NCBI RefSeq assembly: GCF_001742745.1
Contig: NZ_MJAK01000013.1
Span: forward strand, 1 to 55,827
From: Curtobacterium sp. ER1/6
Lineage (GTDB): Bacteria; Actinomycetota; Actinomycetes; Actinomycetales; Microbacteriaceae
Direction: 5' to 3'
DNA: 55,827 bases
The translations under genes and the position numbers were made by a program. The notes under the pieces were generated by a model. The model worked only from the letters and a program-made list of their open reading frames with translations. It was not told where the DNA came from and made no database searches. Below, piece after piece: positions 42,733-51,382 of this stretch (its first letter is position 1; every line of letters begins with the position of its first letter).

Positions 42733-44006
42733 GACCCCGCCGCCATCTCGACGTCGAGCCGGGCTCCGCCGAGCGCTGCCGAGCGCCCGACGACCACCGA
42801 CCCGCCGCGGTCGGTGGCGGTGCGCCGGACGACCGCCAGACCGATGCCCCGCCCGAGCCCGGTCTCGTCGGACTTCGACGACCAGCCGCGGGTCAGCACG
42901 CGGTGGGCGTCGGCCGGGTCGATGCCCGGGCCGTCGTCCTCGACCGTGACCGTGGTGCGCCCGTCCCGAGCCGCGACGGTGCAGGCGACGGTGGTCGCCC
43001 CGGCCTCGGCGGCGTTGCGGCACAGGTTCGCGACGACGAGCAGCACCGCGTCGTCGAGCACGACGTCGTCGGCGACCCGCAGGTCGAGCGTGGCAGCGGC
43101 CGCGGCGAGCTCGGACCGCACCGCCGCGACCGACGCCGTCGCCACCGCACCCCGCCGCGGCGACCCGGCACCGCCGCCGCTGGTGAGCCCGGGCGCGACG
43201 GCGTCGATGTAGGCCATCGCGTCCTCGTCGTCCCCCTGCTCGACGAGCCCGCGCACCACGTGCAGCCGGGTGCCGAACTCGTGGGCCTGCTCGCGCAGCG
43301 CTTCCGTCGTCCACCGGACCTGTCGGCTCTCCGCGTCGACCGCGTCGGCCCGTCGCAACCGGCGCGCGATCACGAGCGACAGGAGCACGCTCGCGAGCGT
43401 CGCGGCGACGAGTGCACCGGTGCTCCACGGCAGCAGGGTGCCGAGGGCCCGCTCCCGGTCGGCCGCGATGGTCGACTCGAGCACGCCGACCGCGACGACG
43501 CCGACGACCTCGCCTCCGTCGTCGCGGATCGGCACCTTGGCGCGGAGCGTCGCGCCGGACGGGCCGGTCTCGGTGCCGACGAACCGCGCACCGCCGAGCA
43601 CGGGTGCGATCGTCGTCTCCACGGGCTCGCCGCGTTCCGCGGGGTCCGGGTGGGTGATGCGGACGCCCTCGTCGTCGGTGACCACGACGTAGGAGACGCC
43701 GGAGGCGCCCTCGACGAGCGTCGCGATGGGTTGCAGCGCCGCGGTGGCCGACGCGAGGTCGTCGGCGTCGGCGAGCGCCCCCGGGGTGCCCCGGTCGGCG
43801 GCCGACGACACCGCGTCACGCACCTCGGGCAGATCGGCCAGGCTCGCGGCGACCCCGGACACCCGGTCGACGACGGAGCTCCGGATGCTGCGCTCCTGCA
43901 CCACGGCGGCGACCCCGGTCGTGACGCCGGTCGCCGCGAGCACGATGACGCTCGGGAGCGCGAGGACCGCGATCCGCCGCAGCCGTCCGGGACGTGCCCT
44001 GGTCAC
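42729..44006 (-). CDS. CitA/DcuS-type sensor histidine kinase lacking the cytoplasmic PAS domain
   Basis: A 425-residue membrane kinase. Helix 1 (about 13-35), an extracytoplasmic sensor domain (36-190, with SGVSYVVVTDDEGVRITHPD), and helix 2 (193-214) are clear. The dimerisation helix has His242 in LREQAHEFGTRLHVVRGLVE, and the ATPase domain (about 300-420) has VEDDGPGIDP and GLGRGIGLAVV. CitA/DcuS relatives are about 540 residues with a PAS domain after helix 2; here only some 25 residues separate helix 2 from the histidine. The GTG start is fixed by AGGAGG eight bases upstream (minus strand). It is divergent from tctC. Confidence 0.92.
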   Translation of the reverse strand: MTRARPGRLRRIAVLALPSVIVLAATGVTTGVAAVVQERSIRSSVVDRVSGVAASLADLPEVRDAVSSAADRGTPGALADADDLASATAALQPIATLVEGASGVSYVVVTDDEGVRITHPDPAERGEPVETTIAPVLGGARFVGTETGPSGATLRAKVPIRDDGGEVVGVVAVGVLESTIAADRERALGTLLPWSTGALVAATLASVLLSLVIARRLRRADAVDAESRQVRWTTEALREQAHEFGTRLHVVRGLVEQGDDEDAMAYIDAVAPGLTSGGGAGSPRRGAVATASVAAVRSELAAAAATLDLRVADDVVLDDAVLLVVANLCRNAAEAGATTVACTVAARDGRTTVTVEDDGPGIDPADAHRVLTRGWSSKSDETGLGRGIGLAVVRRTATDRGGSVVVGRSAALGGARLDVEMAAGS

Positions 44007-44141
44007 CGTGGCGTCCTCCTCCGGCCGCGACGCCGTGAGCGTCAATGAGCACATCTCCGCCGCCGGCTGCTCGTCCGGTCGGCGGCTGCCATCGTACTTC
44101 TCGACCTGCGCCACGACGACGTGCGCAGGAGGGAGACATCG

Positions 44142-45209
44142 ATGCCAGAGCAGTCAGTGCCGGAGCAGTCAGTGCCGGCGCAGTCCGGACCAGGGCAGTC
44201 CGTGCCGACGGAGTCGCCGACCGGGCCGGGTGCCCGTCGTCCCGTCGCCCGGGTGGTGGGTGCGGCCGTCGCCGCGGTGTCCATCGCGGTCGCCGCCTTC
44301 GGGTCCGTCACGTCGGCAGCGGCCGGCGGGGACCCCACCCGGTCCGTGACCCTCGTCGCCCCCGCGGCTGCCGGCGGTGGCTGGGACGGTGTCGCCCGGT
44401 CGATGCAGCAGGCCCAGCGCGCGAACGGGATCGTGAACTCCGTCCAGGTCGTGAACATGCCGGGCGCCGGCGGCACCATCGCCCTCGGCAACGTCGCGCG
44501 GCTCGCCGGGCAGACCGACACGCTGCTCGTCGGCGGGACGGGACTGCTCGCCGCGGAGATCCAGTTCGGCTCCGCCGTCACCCACGACGACATCACGCCG
44601 CTCGCGGTCACCGTCGAGGAGTACGACGTGATCGTCGTCCCCGCCGACTCGCCCTACGAGACGCTCGACGACCTCGTCGCGGCGTGGCGCGAGCGTCCCG
44701 GCTCGGTGCCGTGGACGGGCGGCGGTTCGTTCGACCAACTCGTCGTCACCGACCTCGCCGTCTCGGCCGGGATCGACCCGACGGACACGAACTACATCCC
44801 CTCGGACGGCGGCGGCGAGGCGATCCAGGCGCTCCTCAACGGCACGGCCGCCGCGGCGTCGGGCGGGTACCCGGACAACATCGACCAGATCGAGTCCGGT
44901 CGGCTGCGGGCACTCGCGCTCGTCGCGGCGGAGCCGGTCGACGGCATCGACATCCCCACCGCGGTCGAGCAGGGGCACGACGTCACGCTGACCAACTGGC
45001 GCATGATCGCCGCGCCGGGCGGGCTCGACGACGACCAGCGGACGCAGCTCACCGACATCGTCCTCGACACGGTCCGTACCCCCGAGTGGGCGGACGCGAT
45101 GGAGCGGTACCACTGGACCGAGCGGATCATCACCGGCGGGGACCTCGACGCGTTCATCGACGAGGAACGCGAGCGGATCCAGGGACTGTACGAGGAGCTG
45201 GGCCGATGA
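44142..45209 (+). CDS. tctC: Tripartite tricarboxylate transporter substrate-binding protein
   Basis: A 355-residue extracytoplasmic receptor of the Bug family. The signal segment is a hydrophobic stretch (about 38-58) ending SVTSAAAGG. It is preceded by an unusual hydrophilic extension with four pentapeptide repeats of the type QSVPx (44148-44207). The mature part shows SVTLVAPAAAGGGWDGVAR and VVNMPGAGGTIALGN, the loops that hold carboxylate in TctC. AGGAGGGAG (44127-44135) lies six bases before the ATG. It is the first gene of tctCBA, overlapping tctB by ATGA. The substrate is probably citrate or another tri/dicarboxylate. Confidence 0.92.
   Translation: MPEQSVPEQSVPAQSGPGQSVPTESPTGPGARRPVARVVGAAVAAVSIAVAAFGSVTSAAAGGDPTRSVTLVAPAAAGGGWDGVARSMQQAQRANGIVNSVQVVNMPGAGGTIALGNVARLAGQTDTLLVGGTGLLAAEIQFGSAVTHDDITPLAVTVEEYDVIVVPADSPYETLDDLVAAWRERPGSVPWTGGGSFDQLVVTDLAVSAGIDPTDTNYIPSDGGGEAIQALLNGTAAAASGGYPDNIDQIESGRLRALALVAAEPVDGIDIPTAVEQGHDVTLTNWRMIAAPGGLDDDQRTQLTDIVLDTVRTPEWADAMERYHWTERIITGGDLDAFIDEERERIQGLYEELGR
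44148..44207 (+). repeat. Four 15-bp tandem repeats at the start of tctC
   Basis: Units at 44148, 44163, 44178 and 44193. The first two are identical, GAGCAGTCAGTGCCG. Each encodes (E/A/G)QS(V/G)P. They lie before the signal hydrophobic core. Confidence 0.85.
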
Positions 45210-45850
45210 ACCGTCCGAGCAACCCCACGTCGTCGTCCGCGGTCGTCGGGCAGCGGCTCACGCTCCGGGCCGACCCGGGCCGGGTCGCCGCGATCGCGAA
45301 GGAGCTGACCACCCCGGCGCTCTTCACCGCGTTCGCGGTCTACCTCGTCGTCGGCATCGTCACGATGGAGGTCCCCGCCGGCACAGCGTTCCCCGGACCG
45401 GCGGTCTTCCCCGGACTCGTCGCCGCGGCGCTCCTGCTGCTCGCCGCCCTGCTGGTCGTGCGGTCCGTCCGGGCCGCGCGCGGCCGACGGGTCGGGTCCG
45501 ACGGCACACCGCCGGAGGCCCGCGCCGACGCCGCCGGACGCGCCGACGCGCACACCGCCGCCGACACCGACACGACCGGCACCTCGGTCGAGCAGCGCTC
45601 GGTCCGCGTCGACTGGCGCTCCCTGGCCTGGGTCGTCCTGTCCTTCGCCGGCTTCGCGCTGCTGCTCGGTGTGCTCGGGTGGATCGTCGGCGCCGGGCTG
45701 CTGTTCCTCGGCGTCGCGAAGGGGCTCGGCGCGCCCGGCTGGCTCCGTCCGCTCGTCGTCGGGCTGACGGTGAGCGCGATCAGCTACATCGCCTTCGACA
45801 TGCTGCTCGACCTGTCGCTGCCCTCGGGCATCGTCGGATGGGAGTTCTGA
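45206..45850 (+). CDS. tctB: Tripartite tricarboxylate transporter small membrane subunit
   Basis: A 214-residue membrane protein with about four helices in the TctB pattern: helix 1 (LFTAFAVYLVVGIVTM), helix 2 (VFPGLVAAALLLLAALLVV), a long Ala/Asp/Arg-rich cytoplasmic loop (about residues 88-135), and two closing helices including SAISYIAFDMLLDLSLP. The N-terminal 35 residues and the central loop are unusually polar for the family. It forms the channel with TctA. Start and stop overlaps (ATGA with tctC; two bases to tctA) show a single operon. Confidence 0.9.
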   Translation: MNRPSNPTSSSAVVGQRLTLRADPGRVAAIAKELTTPALFTAFAVYLVVGIVTMEVPAGTAFPGPAVFPGLVAAALLLLAALLVVRSVRAARGRRVGSDGTPPEARADAAGRADAHTAADTDTTGTSVEQRSVRVDWRSLAWVVLSFAGFALLLGVLGWIVGAGLLFLGVAKGLGAPGWLRPLVVGLTVSAISYIAFDMLLDLSLPSGIVGWEF

Positions 45851-45851
45851 C

Positions 45852-47372
45852 GTGGACGTCCTCGGTCTCCTCGGCGACGGCTTCGCCGGTGCCCTGACCC
45901 CCGCCAACCTGCTCTGGGTCGTCGTCGGGTGCCTCCTCGGCACCGCCGTCGGCGTCCTCCCCGGCCTCGGTTCGTCGATGGCCGTGGCGCTGCTGCTGCC
46001 CGTGACGTTCTCGCTCGACCCGACGGCGGCGTTCATCATGTTCGCCGGCGTCTACTTCGGCGGCCTCTTCGGCGACTCGACGATGGGCATCCTGATGAAC
46101 ACGCCGGGGCAGGCCTCGGCGATCGCCTCGACGTTCGAGGGCCACAAGATGGCGCTGAACGGACGAGCGGCCCAGGCACTCGCGACGGCCGCGATCGGCG
46201 CGTTCGTCGGCGGCATGATCGCCTCGGTCCTGGTCGTGTTCCTCGCACCGGCGCTCGCATCGTTCTCGTCGAGCTTCGGACCGGCCGAGTTCTTCGCCCT
46301 CGCACTCTTCGCGTTCGTCACGACCTCGTCGGTCGTCACCGACGACGCGCTGAAGGGCCTCGGGTCGCTGTGCCTCGGGCTCGGCATCGCGGTCATCGGC
46401 GTCGACGGCATCTCGGGTGCACCGCGCTTCACGATGGGCGTCCCGGAGCTCTTCGACGGCATCTCGCTCGTCACGGTGACGGTCGCGGTCCTCGCGCTCG
46501 GCGAGGTCATCTACGTCGCCTGTCTCGCCCGACACCTGAAGGACGGCCGGATGGTGCGGGCGACGGGCCGCCCGTGGCTCTCGAAGCGGGAACTCCGCGA
46601 GGCGGCACCCGCGTGGCTGCGCGGCACCGCGATCGGGCTGCCCTTCGGGGTGGTCCCCGCAGGCGGGTCCGAGATCCCGACCTTCCTGGCCTTCGGGCTC
46701 GAGAAGCGACTCGACGCGCGCCGGAAGGACCCGCAGTTCGGCACGGGAGCGATCCGCGGTCTGGCGGCGCCCGAGGCCGCGGGCAACTCGACGACCGGCA
46801 TGGCGATGGGCGCCCTGCTGTCCCTCGGTCTGCCGGTGTCGGCGACCGCCGCGATCATGCTCGCCGCGTTCCGCCAGTACGGCCTGCAGCCGGGCCCGCT
46901 GCTGTTCGACCGCTCCCCCGACCTGGTCTGGGCGCTGCTCGCGTCGTTCTTCATCGCGATGGTCGTGCTGCTCGTCATCAACCTGCCGTTCGCGATGCTC
47001 TGGGCGAAGCTGCTGCGCATCCCGCGGGCCTACCTGTACGCGGGCATCGCGGTCTTCTGCGGACTCGGCATCTACGCCACGAGCGGTTCGGTGTTCGACC
47101 TGCTCATGCTGCTCGGCATCGGTCTCGTCGGGTTCCTCATGCGGGCCCTCGACGTGCCGCTCGCGCCGCTCATCATCGGCATGGTGCTCGGGCCCCTCGC
47201 CGAGACGAGCCTGCGCGACGCGGCGCTGAGCGCCGACGGTGACTTCTCGGTCCTGGTGGCCGGGCCGATCCCGATCGTGCTGTACGCCGTGCTGGCGGTC
47301 GTGGTCGCGGTCACCGTGACCAGCCGCGTCCGGGCGCGGCGGGCAGCGCGCCGCGAGCTGGTCGACGCCTAG
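45852..47372 (+). CDS. tctA: Tripartite tricarboxylate transporter large permease
   Basis: A 506-residue permease with about 11-12 helices. The TctA signatures GTAVGVLPGLGSSMAVALLL, PEAAGNSTTGMAMGALLSLG and the paired GVVPAGGSEIPTF are visible. It catalyses sodium- or proton-coupled carboxylate uptake with TctB and TctC. The GTG start is one base after the tctB stop. A hairpin with paired repeat cores follows at 47393-47440. Confidence 0.94.
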   Translation: MDVLGLLGDGFAGALTPANLLWVVVGCLLGTAVGVLPGLGSSMAVALLLPVTFSLDPTAAFIMFAGVYFGGLFGDSTMGILMNTPGQASAIASTFEGHKMALNGRAAQALATAAIGAFVGGMIASVLVVFLAPALASFSSSFGPAEFFALALFAFVTTSSVVTDDALKGLGSLCLGLGIAVIGVDGISGAPRFTMGVPELFDGISLVTVTVAVLALGEVIYVACLARHLKDGRMVRATGRPWLSKRELREAAPAWLRGTAIGLPFGVVPAGGSEIPTFLAFGLEKRLDARRKDPQFGTGAIRGLAAPEAAGNSTTGMAMGALLSLGLPVSATAAIMLAAFRQYGLQPGPLLFDRSPDLVWALLASFFIAMVVLLVINLPFAMLWAKLLRIPRAYLYAGIAVFCGLGIYATSGSVFDLLMLLGIGLVGFLMRALDVPLAPLIIGMVLGPLAETSLRDAALSADGDFSVLVAGPIPIVLYAVLAVVVAVTVTSRVRARRAARRELVDA

Positions 47373-47392
47373 CGGCACCGGACCGGCACCGC

Positions 47393-47440
47393 GACGGACG
47401 GGAGGCACGTGGCGGCCCCGCACCGCGCCTCCCGTCCGTC
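47393..47440 (+). terminator. Hairpin with paired GGACGGGAGGC cores after tctA
   Basis: The outer 14 bp (GACGGACGGGAGGC and its complement, 47393-47406 and 47427-47440) pair perfectly; the inner part is imperfect. It separates the tct operon from the LacI gene on the same strand. Confidence 0.78.
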
Positions 47441-47463
47441 AGGTGGCGCGCTACGCTCGGCGG

Positions 47464-48471
47464 ATGCGCGCGACCGTGCGGGACGTGGCGGCCCTCGCCG
47501 GGGTCTCCCCGAAGACCGTCTCCAACGTGGTGAACGGCGGTGTACCCGTGCGGGCCGCGACACGGGAGCGTGTCGAGCGTGCGGTGGCCGAGCTCGGCTA
47601 CGTGCCGAACCTCTCCGCCCGCGGACTCCGGAACGGTCGCTCGGGCGCGATCGCCCTGACGCTGCCGGAGCTCGGCAACGCCTACTCGGCCGAGCTCGCG
47701 CAGTGGTTCGTCGAGCTCGCCCGCGAGCGCGGGTGGACGGTGCAGCTCGACCAGACCGGACACGACCCGGGCCGCGAGCGCGAACTCGTCTCCCGGGCCC
47801 GCGCACACCTGGTGGACGGACTCGTGCTCAACCCGGTGTCGCTCAGCGCGAGTGTCCTGGCCGAGACCGAGGGGCTCCCGCCGATCGTCGTCATCGGCGA
47901 GGTCGAGCCCGAGCACGTCGACCAGGTGCACGTGGACAGCCGGCTCGCCGCACGCGAGGTCACGACCCACCTGCTCGACCACGGGCACCGTCGGATCGCC
48001 GTGGTCGGAGCGGCGCGCCCCACGGACGCCACCGCCACGAGCGAGCTGCGCGACCGGGGTCACGCGGACGCGCTCGGCGCGGTCGGCCTCGAGGTCGACC
48101 CGTCCCTTCGTGTGCCGCTGCCGGCGTGGACGACGAGTGCGGCGGCGACGGCGTTCGCCGCGTGGCTCGACGAGCACCCGCTGCCGGACGCGGTGTTCGC
48201 CTACACGGACTCCATCGCGTTCGGCGTGCTGCACGTCCTGGCAGCGCGGGGCGTCCGCGTCCCGGAGCAGGTGAGCGTCGTCGGGTTCGACGACGTGGAC
48301 GCCGCCGCCTTCGCGATCCCGGCGCTGACAACGGTGTCGTTCGACCGGCGGGCGTTCGCGACCGCCGCGCTCGACCTGCTCACGCAGCGGATCGCGGCCC
48401 CGGAGGCACCCCCGTCGACCGTCGTCGTGCCGCACCGGATCGTCGAGCGCGCGAGCGTCGCCACGCGCTGA
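47464..48471 (+). CDS. LacI-family transcriptional regulator
   Basis: A 335-residue repressor. The N-terminal headpiece is VRDVAALAGVSPKTVSNVVN with LSARGLRNGRSG as the hinge region. The remainder is a periplasmic-binding-protein-like effector domain (SDSIAFG-type loop at YTDSIAFGVLHVL, VVGFDDVDAAAFA). It probably responds to a sugar. No catabolic operon is adjacent, so its target is not in view; tctCBA is upstream but isolated by a hairpin. The ATG at 47464 follows TACGCT (47452-47457) by six bases. Confidence 0.92.
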   Translation: MRATVRDVAALAGVSPKTVSNVVNGGVPVRAATRERVERAVAELGYVPNLSARGLRNGRSGAIALTLPELGNAYSAELAQWFVELARERGWTVQLDQTGHDPGRERELVSRARAHLVDGLVLNPVSLSASVLAETEGLPPIVVIGEVEPEHVDQVHVDSRLAAREVTTHLLDHGHRRIAVVGAARPTDATATSELRDRGHADALGAVGLEVDPSLRVPLPAWTTSAAATAFAAWLDEHPLPDAVFAYTDSIAFGVLHVLAARGVRVPEQVSVVGFDDVDAAAFAIPALTTVSFDRRAFATAALDLLTQRIAAPEAPPSTVVVPHRIVERASVATR

Positions 48472-48480
48472 CCAGCGACG

Positions 48481-48510
48481 CTGCACCACCACGGTCGCAT
48501 CGCCGTGCAG
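48481..48510 (+). terminator. Bulged hairpin after the LacI gene
   Basis: CTGCAC at 48481 and CGG near 48492-48494 pair with CCGTGCAG (48503-48510), with a 5-base bulge. It begins ten bases after the stop codon. Confidence 0.45.
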
Positions 48511-48564
48511 CCGCCGTGCGCGGACCGCGGTCGGCTCGTCCCCGGGCGCGGTACCGTGCGCGGC

Positions 48565-48954
48565 ATGAGCGCCGACGACCCCGCGATGCCCGTCCTGACC
48601 GCGACCGTGCTGCAGTCCCCCGACCCGGTGCGCCTCGCACGGTTCTGGGGTGCGCTCACCGGCTGGGTCGTGCACGAGGACGGGCCGACGTGGCTCCGTG
48701 TGCGCCCGGCCGACGGCGAGGTCGGGCTCTCCGTGCAGTACGACGATGCCTACACGGCGCCGACCTGGCCGCCGACCCCCGGCACGCAGGGCATGCAGCT
48801 GCACCTCGACCTGCAGGTCGAGGATCTCGGCGCCGCGACCGCCCGTGCGGTCGAGCTCGGTGCGACCGAGGCGGCCTTCCAGCCGCAGGACGACGTCCGC
48901 GTGCTGCTCGACCCCGACGGACACCCCTTCTGCCTGTTCCTGCCCGGCGCCTGA
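48565..48954 (+). CDS. VOC family protein
   Basis: A 129-residue glyoxalase-like protein. LTATVLQSPDPVRLARFWGA opens the domain and VRVLLDPDGHPFCLF closes it, the two ends of the paired beta-alpha-beta-beta-beta modules. There is no sign of a true glyoxalase I glutamate set, so it belongs to the undefined VOC group common in actinobacteria. The ATG at 48565 follows TACCGT (48552-48557) by seven bases. An alternative ATG is at 48586. Confidence 0.82.
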   Translation: MSADDPAMPVLTATVLQSPDPVRLARFWGALTGWVVHEDGPTWLRVRPADGEVGLSVQYDDAYTAPTWPPTPGTQGMQLHLDLQVEDLGAATARAVELGATEAAFQPQDDVRVLLDPDGHPFCLFLPGA

Positions 48955-48979
48955 GCGCGGCGGGGGCGCGGCACCGGCG

Positions 48980-49047
48980 CGAGACTCGGCCAGGCGGACG
49001 AGACTCGTGGGCCCTCGGCGCGGAAGTGTCCGTCAGCGCGAGTCTCG
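48980..49047. repeat. 68-bp nested palindrome, copy A (between convergent genes)
   Basis: CGAGACTCG (48980-48988), 6 bases, CGGAC (48995-48999), 28 bases, GTCCG (49028-49032), 6 bases, CGAGTCTCG (49039-49047). The outer arms pair perfectly. The centre is degenerate compared with the other copies but keeps GGAAGT before GTCCG. It lies between the VOC and hydrolase genes, which converge on it. Confidence 0.82.
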
Positions 49048-49078
49048 GGCCGGGCCGCTCGCGCCGGCCGCCCCGGCG

Positions 49079-49807
49079 TCAGTCCGCGGTGGCCTGGAGC
49101 ACCACGTCACGCGTCTGCTGCGCCCCGAGGATGCGGAAGTGCCCGCCGACGGGCACCCGCACGTTGGTGGCCCCGGCGAGCTCGCTGCCGCCCGGGATGA
49201 GCGTGTCGAACACGCCCCAGACCGAGGTGATCCGCGCGTTCACCGCCAGGTCGCGCCCGAGCGCGGCGATCACCGGGTCCGCCGCCCGGAAGGCCCGGAG
49301 GTGCGGGACGGGTGCGAGCCGCGCGTACACCGACCCGCCGAAGGGCGTCGAGACCGCGACCATCCGGTCGATCCGCTCCCCCTCGGGCAGCGTCATCGCG
49401 TACTTGCCGATGAGGCCGCCCTTGCTGTGGGCCAGCACGAGGACGTCGCGCAGGTCGTGCTCCTCGAGGTACGCCAGGACTTCGCGCGCCGACTCCGGGA
49501 CCGGGCGCAGGTTGTGCCGCAGCACGGGCAGCACGTGGACCGGGTGCCCGGCGTCGTGCACGGCGTCCATGAGGGGGCGCATGAAGTGCCAGGTCTCGTA
49601 GACCCCGGGCACGACCACGACCGGCTGCCCGTCACCCGACCGGTAGTCGTCGGCGGTCGTCGGGCCGGCGCTGCGGAGCTGCCACAGTGCCGCGTACCAC
49701 CAGTCGAGGGTCGCCCACCAGGCGCGTCGCAGCAGCGACACCCGGACGGGAGGCCCGTCCCCCGTCGCCGGGCCCGCTCCGGTCCCGGGGGTGGTCGCCC
49801 CGGTCAC
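49079..49807 (-). CDS. Alpha/beta-hydrolase (lipase-like)
   Basis: A 242-residue hydrolase. The nucleophile elbow is LVLAHSKGGLIGKYAM, with the serine in AHSKGG, preceded by PVVVVPGVYETWHFMRPLM at the oxyanion region. It resembles triacylglycerol-lipase/PGAP1-like esterases; SVWGVFDTLIPGG would hold the acid residue and GGHFRILG the histidine. The substrate is unknown. The GTG start overlaps the upstream hydrolase stop (GTGA), so the two are one operon. Near the N terminus a copy of the dispersed 11-mer (49744-49754) encodes GPPVR. Confidence 0.85.
   Translation of the reverse strand: MTGATTPGTGAGPATGDGPPVRVSLLRRAWWATLDWWYAALWQLRSAGPTTADDYRSGDGQPVVVVPGVYETWHFMRPLMDAVHDAGHPVHVLPVLRHNLRPVPESAREVLAYLEEHDLRDVLVLAHSKGGLIGKYAMTLPEGERIDRMVAVSTPFGGSVYARLAPVPHLRAFRAADPVIAALGRDLAVNARITSVWGVFDTLIPGGSELAGATNVRVPVGGHFRILGAQQTRDVVLQATAD
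49744..49754 (+). repeat. Single copy of the GGACGGGAGGC core repeat inside a CDS
   Basis: Exact 11-mer; the coding strand reads Gly-Pro-Pro-Val-Arg at the hydrolase N terminus. Confidence 0.75.
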
Positions 49808-50622
49808 CGCGCGTCACCGGTCGTCGCTCCACCGGCGGGCGCACCACCGGTCAGCGCGTCCTCGGTCGTCTGCACCCGGCGGAACTCGTCGACCAGCCGC
49901 GCGAACGCGACCGGCAGGCGGTCCTGCACGTGGTGCCCGCCGGGCAGTTCGACGAGGGCTCCCCGTCGCGCCGATGCGGCGAGTGCGGCCGCCCAGTCCC
50001 GCCGACCGATGGGGTCGCGGTCACCACGGACGACGAGCACCGGCTGCACGAGGGCCGGGACGACGTCCTCGGTCCGGTAGCGGAGCATCGGTCCGAGCTG
50101 CCGGACGTACTGCCGCATGCCCCGCACGTAGTCGGTGAGGACGACGGCGTTCATGCGCGGGTACTCGACGACGGTGTCACGGCCGAGGTCGAGCGCCTGC
50201 TGCACGAGGGTGCGCCGGGCCGGGTCGACGACGGGGCCGACCAGGACGACCGACGCCACGACGTCGGGGTGCCGGTGCGCGGCCGCGACGACGACCTGCG
50301 ATCCCATCGACTGTCCGACGAGCACGAGGTCACCGGCGCCGCGCGACCGCACCGCCTCGACCACGAGGTCGCCGAGCTCCTCGATGTCGAGTGTCCGGCC
50401 GACCGGCTCCACCCCACCGAAGCCCGGCAGGTCGACGGCGACCGTGCGGTGGGTCCGGGCGATGATCCGCTGCGTGCGGGCGAAGGACCGGTGCGACATC
50501 CCGATGCCGTGCACGAGCACGACGGTCGGCGCCAGGCCGTCCCGCAGTCGACCGGCGGGTGCCAGCGTCCGGAGCCGCACGGGCAGCCCACCGATCTCGA
50601 AGGACTCCACCCGGGCGCGCAC
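49804..50622 (-). CDS. Alpha/beta-fold hydrolase
   Basis: A 272-residue hydrolase with LVHGIGMSHRSF (oxyanion His-Gly), nucleophile Ser in LVGQSMGSQVV, acid residue in VVRGDRDPIG and catalytic His in LPGGHHVQDR. This is the complete triad of the epoxide-hydrolase/esterase superfamily. The substrate is unknown. It starts at GTG 50622 and is coupled to the downstream lipase-like gene through GTGA. The two hydrolases are not close paralogues, so they may act in sequence on one ester-type compound. Confidence 0.88.
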   Translation of the reverse strand: MRARVESFEIGGLPVRLRTLAPAGRLRDGLAPTVVLVHGIGMSHRSFARTQRIIARTHRTVAVDLPGFGGVEPVGRTLDIEELGDLVVEAVRSRGAGDLVLVGQSMGSQVVVAAAHRHPDVVASVVLVGPVVDPARRTLVQQALDLGRDTVVEYPRMNAVVLTDYVRGMRQYVRQLGPMLRYRTEDVVPALVQPVLVVRGDRDPIGRRDWAAALAASARRGALVELPGGHHVQDRLPVAFARLVDEFRRVQTTEDALTGGAPAGGATTGDAR

Positions 50623-50699
50623 GCTGCGAACCTACCCGGAGGCCCGCAGCGCGGGATCAGTCTCGACGCCGCGTGCCGCGCGGTCCTATGCTCCGCAGC

Positions 50700-51248
50700 A
50701 TGCGCAAGGTGACCTCGGGGCTGTTCGCATCGGTCGACGGTGTGGTGCAGGACCCGTACAAGTACCAGTACGACTCGTTCGACGCCGAGCTCGGGACCGC
50801 CATGACGGTGTGGATGGAGCGCACCGAGACGGTCCTGCTCGGCAAGCAGAGCTACCTGGAGTGGTCCGAGTGGTGGCCACAGCACGAGGACGATCCCTTC
50901 GGCCGGTGGATCAACCCCATCGAGAAGCACGTCGCGTCGACGACCCTCGGTGACGACCTGTCGTGGCAGAACGCGCACCGCATCCAGGGCGACGTCGACG
51001 ACTTCGTCCGCGAGCTCCGTGCCGGCGACGGCGGCGACGTCGCGGTCACCGGGAGCGTCACCCTGGTGCGCCACCTGCTGTTCGCCGGGCTGCTCGACGA
51101 GCTCCAGCTCATGACCCACCCGGCGATCGCCGGTGCCGGACGGCGGCTCTTCGAGCCGACCGACCCGCCCACGCGGCTCCGGCTCGTGCAGAGCGTGGTG
51201 ACCAGCAAGGGGAACGTCCTGAGCACCTACGCGCCGTTCGCCGGCTGA
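50700..51248 (+). CDS. Dihydrofolate-reductase-like (RibD C-terminal domain) protein
   Basis: A 182-residue reductase-fold protein. RKVTSGLFASVDGVVQDPYK opens it; TVLLGKQSYLEWSEWWP and VAVTGSVTLVRHLLFAGLLD are typical for the YyaP/RibD_C family, which binds NADPH. It is probably not the housekeeping DHFR, since the folate-binding Asp/Glu signature is missing. The ATG at 50700 is preferred to the one at 50688 because the latter lies inside TATGCT (50687-50692), a -10-like box seven bases upstream of 50700. Confidence 0.85.
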   Translation: MRKVTSGLFASVDGVVQDPYKYQYDSFDAELGTAMTVWMERTETVLLGKQSYLEWSEWWPQHEDDPFGRWINPIEKHVASTTLGDDLSWQNAHRIQGDVDDFVRELRAGDGGDVAVTGSVTLVRHLLFAGLLDELQLMTHPAIAGAGRRLFEPTDPPTRLRLVQSVVTSKGNVLSTYAPFAG

Positions 51249-51382
51249 CGGAGGCGAGCCGGGCCTCCAGGCCGACCCGAGGGGACCGCTCCATCGGCAG
51301 CGGGACGGGCAGGTGGACCGACGGGGTCCCGGACCGGCGTACCCTTCTGGGTGGCCGTCGACCGCACCACCAGGAGGACACC

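Noticed and set aside
44007..44141. Possible operator for the CitAB-type regulator upstream of tctC
   Set aside because: Only short GC-rich dyads (for example GACGC-N5-GCGTC) are visible, which are not distinguishable from background.
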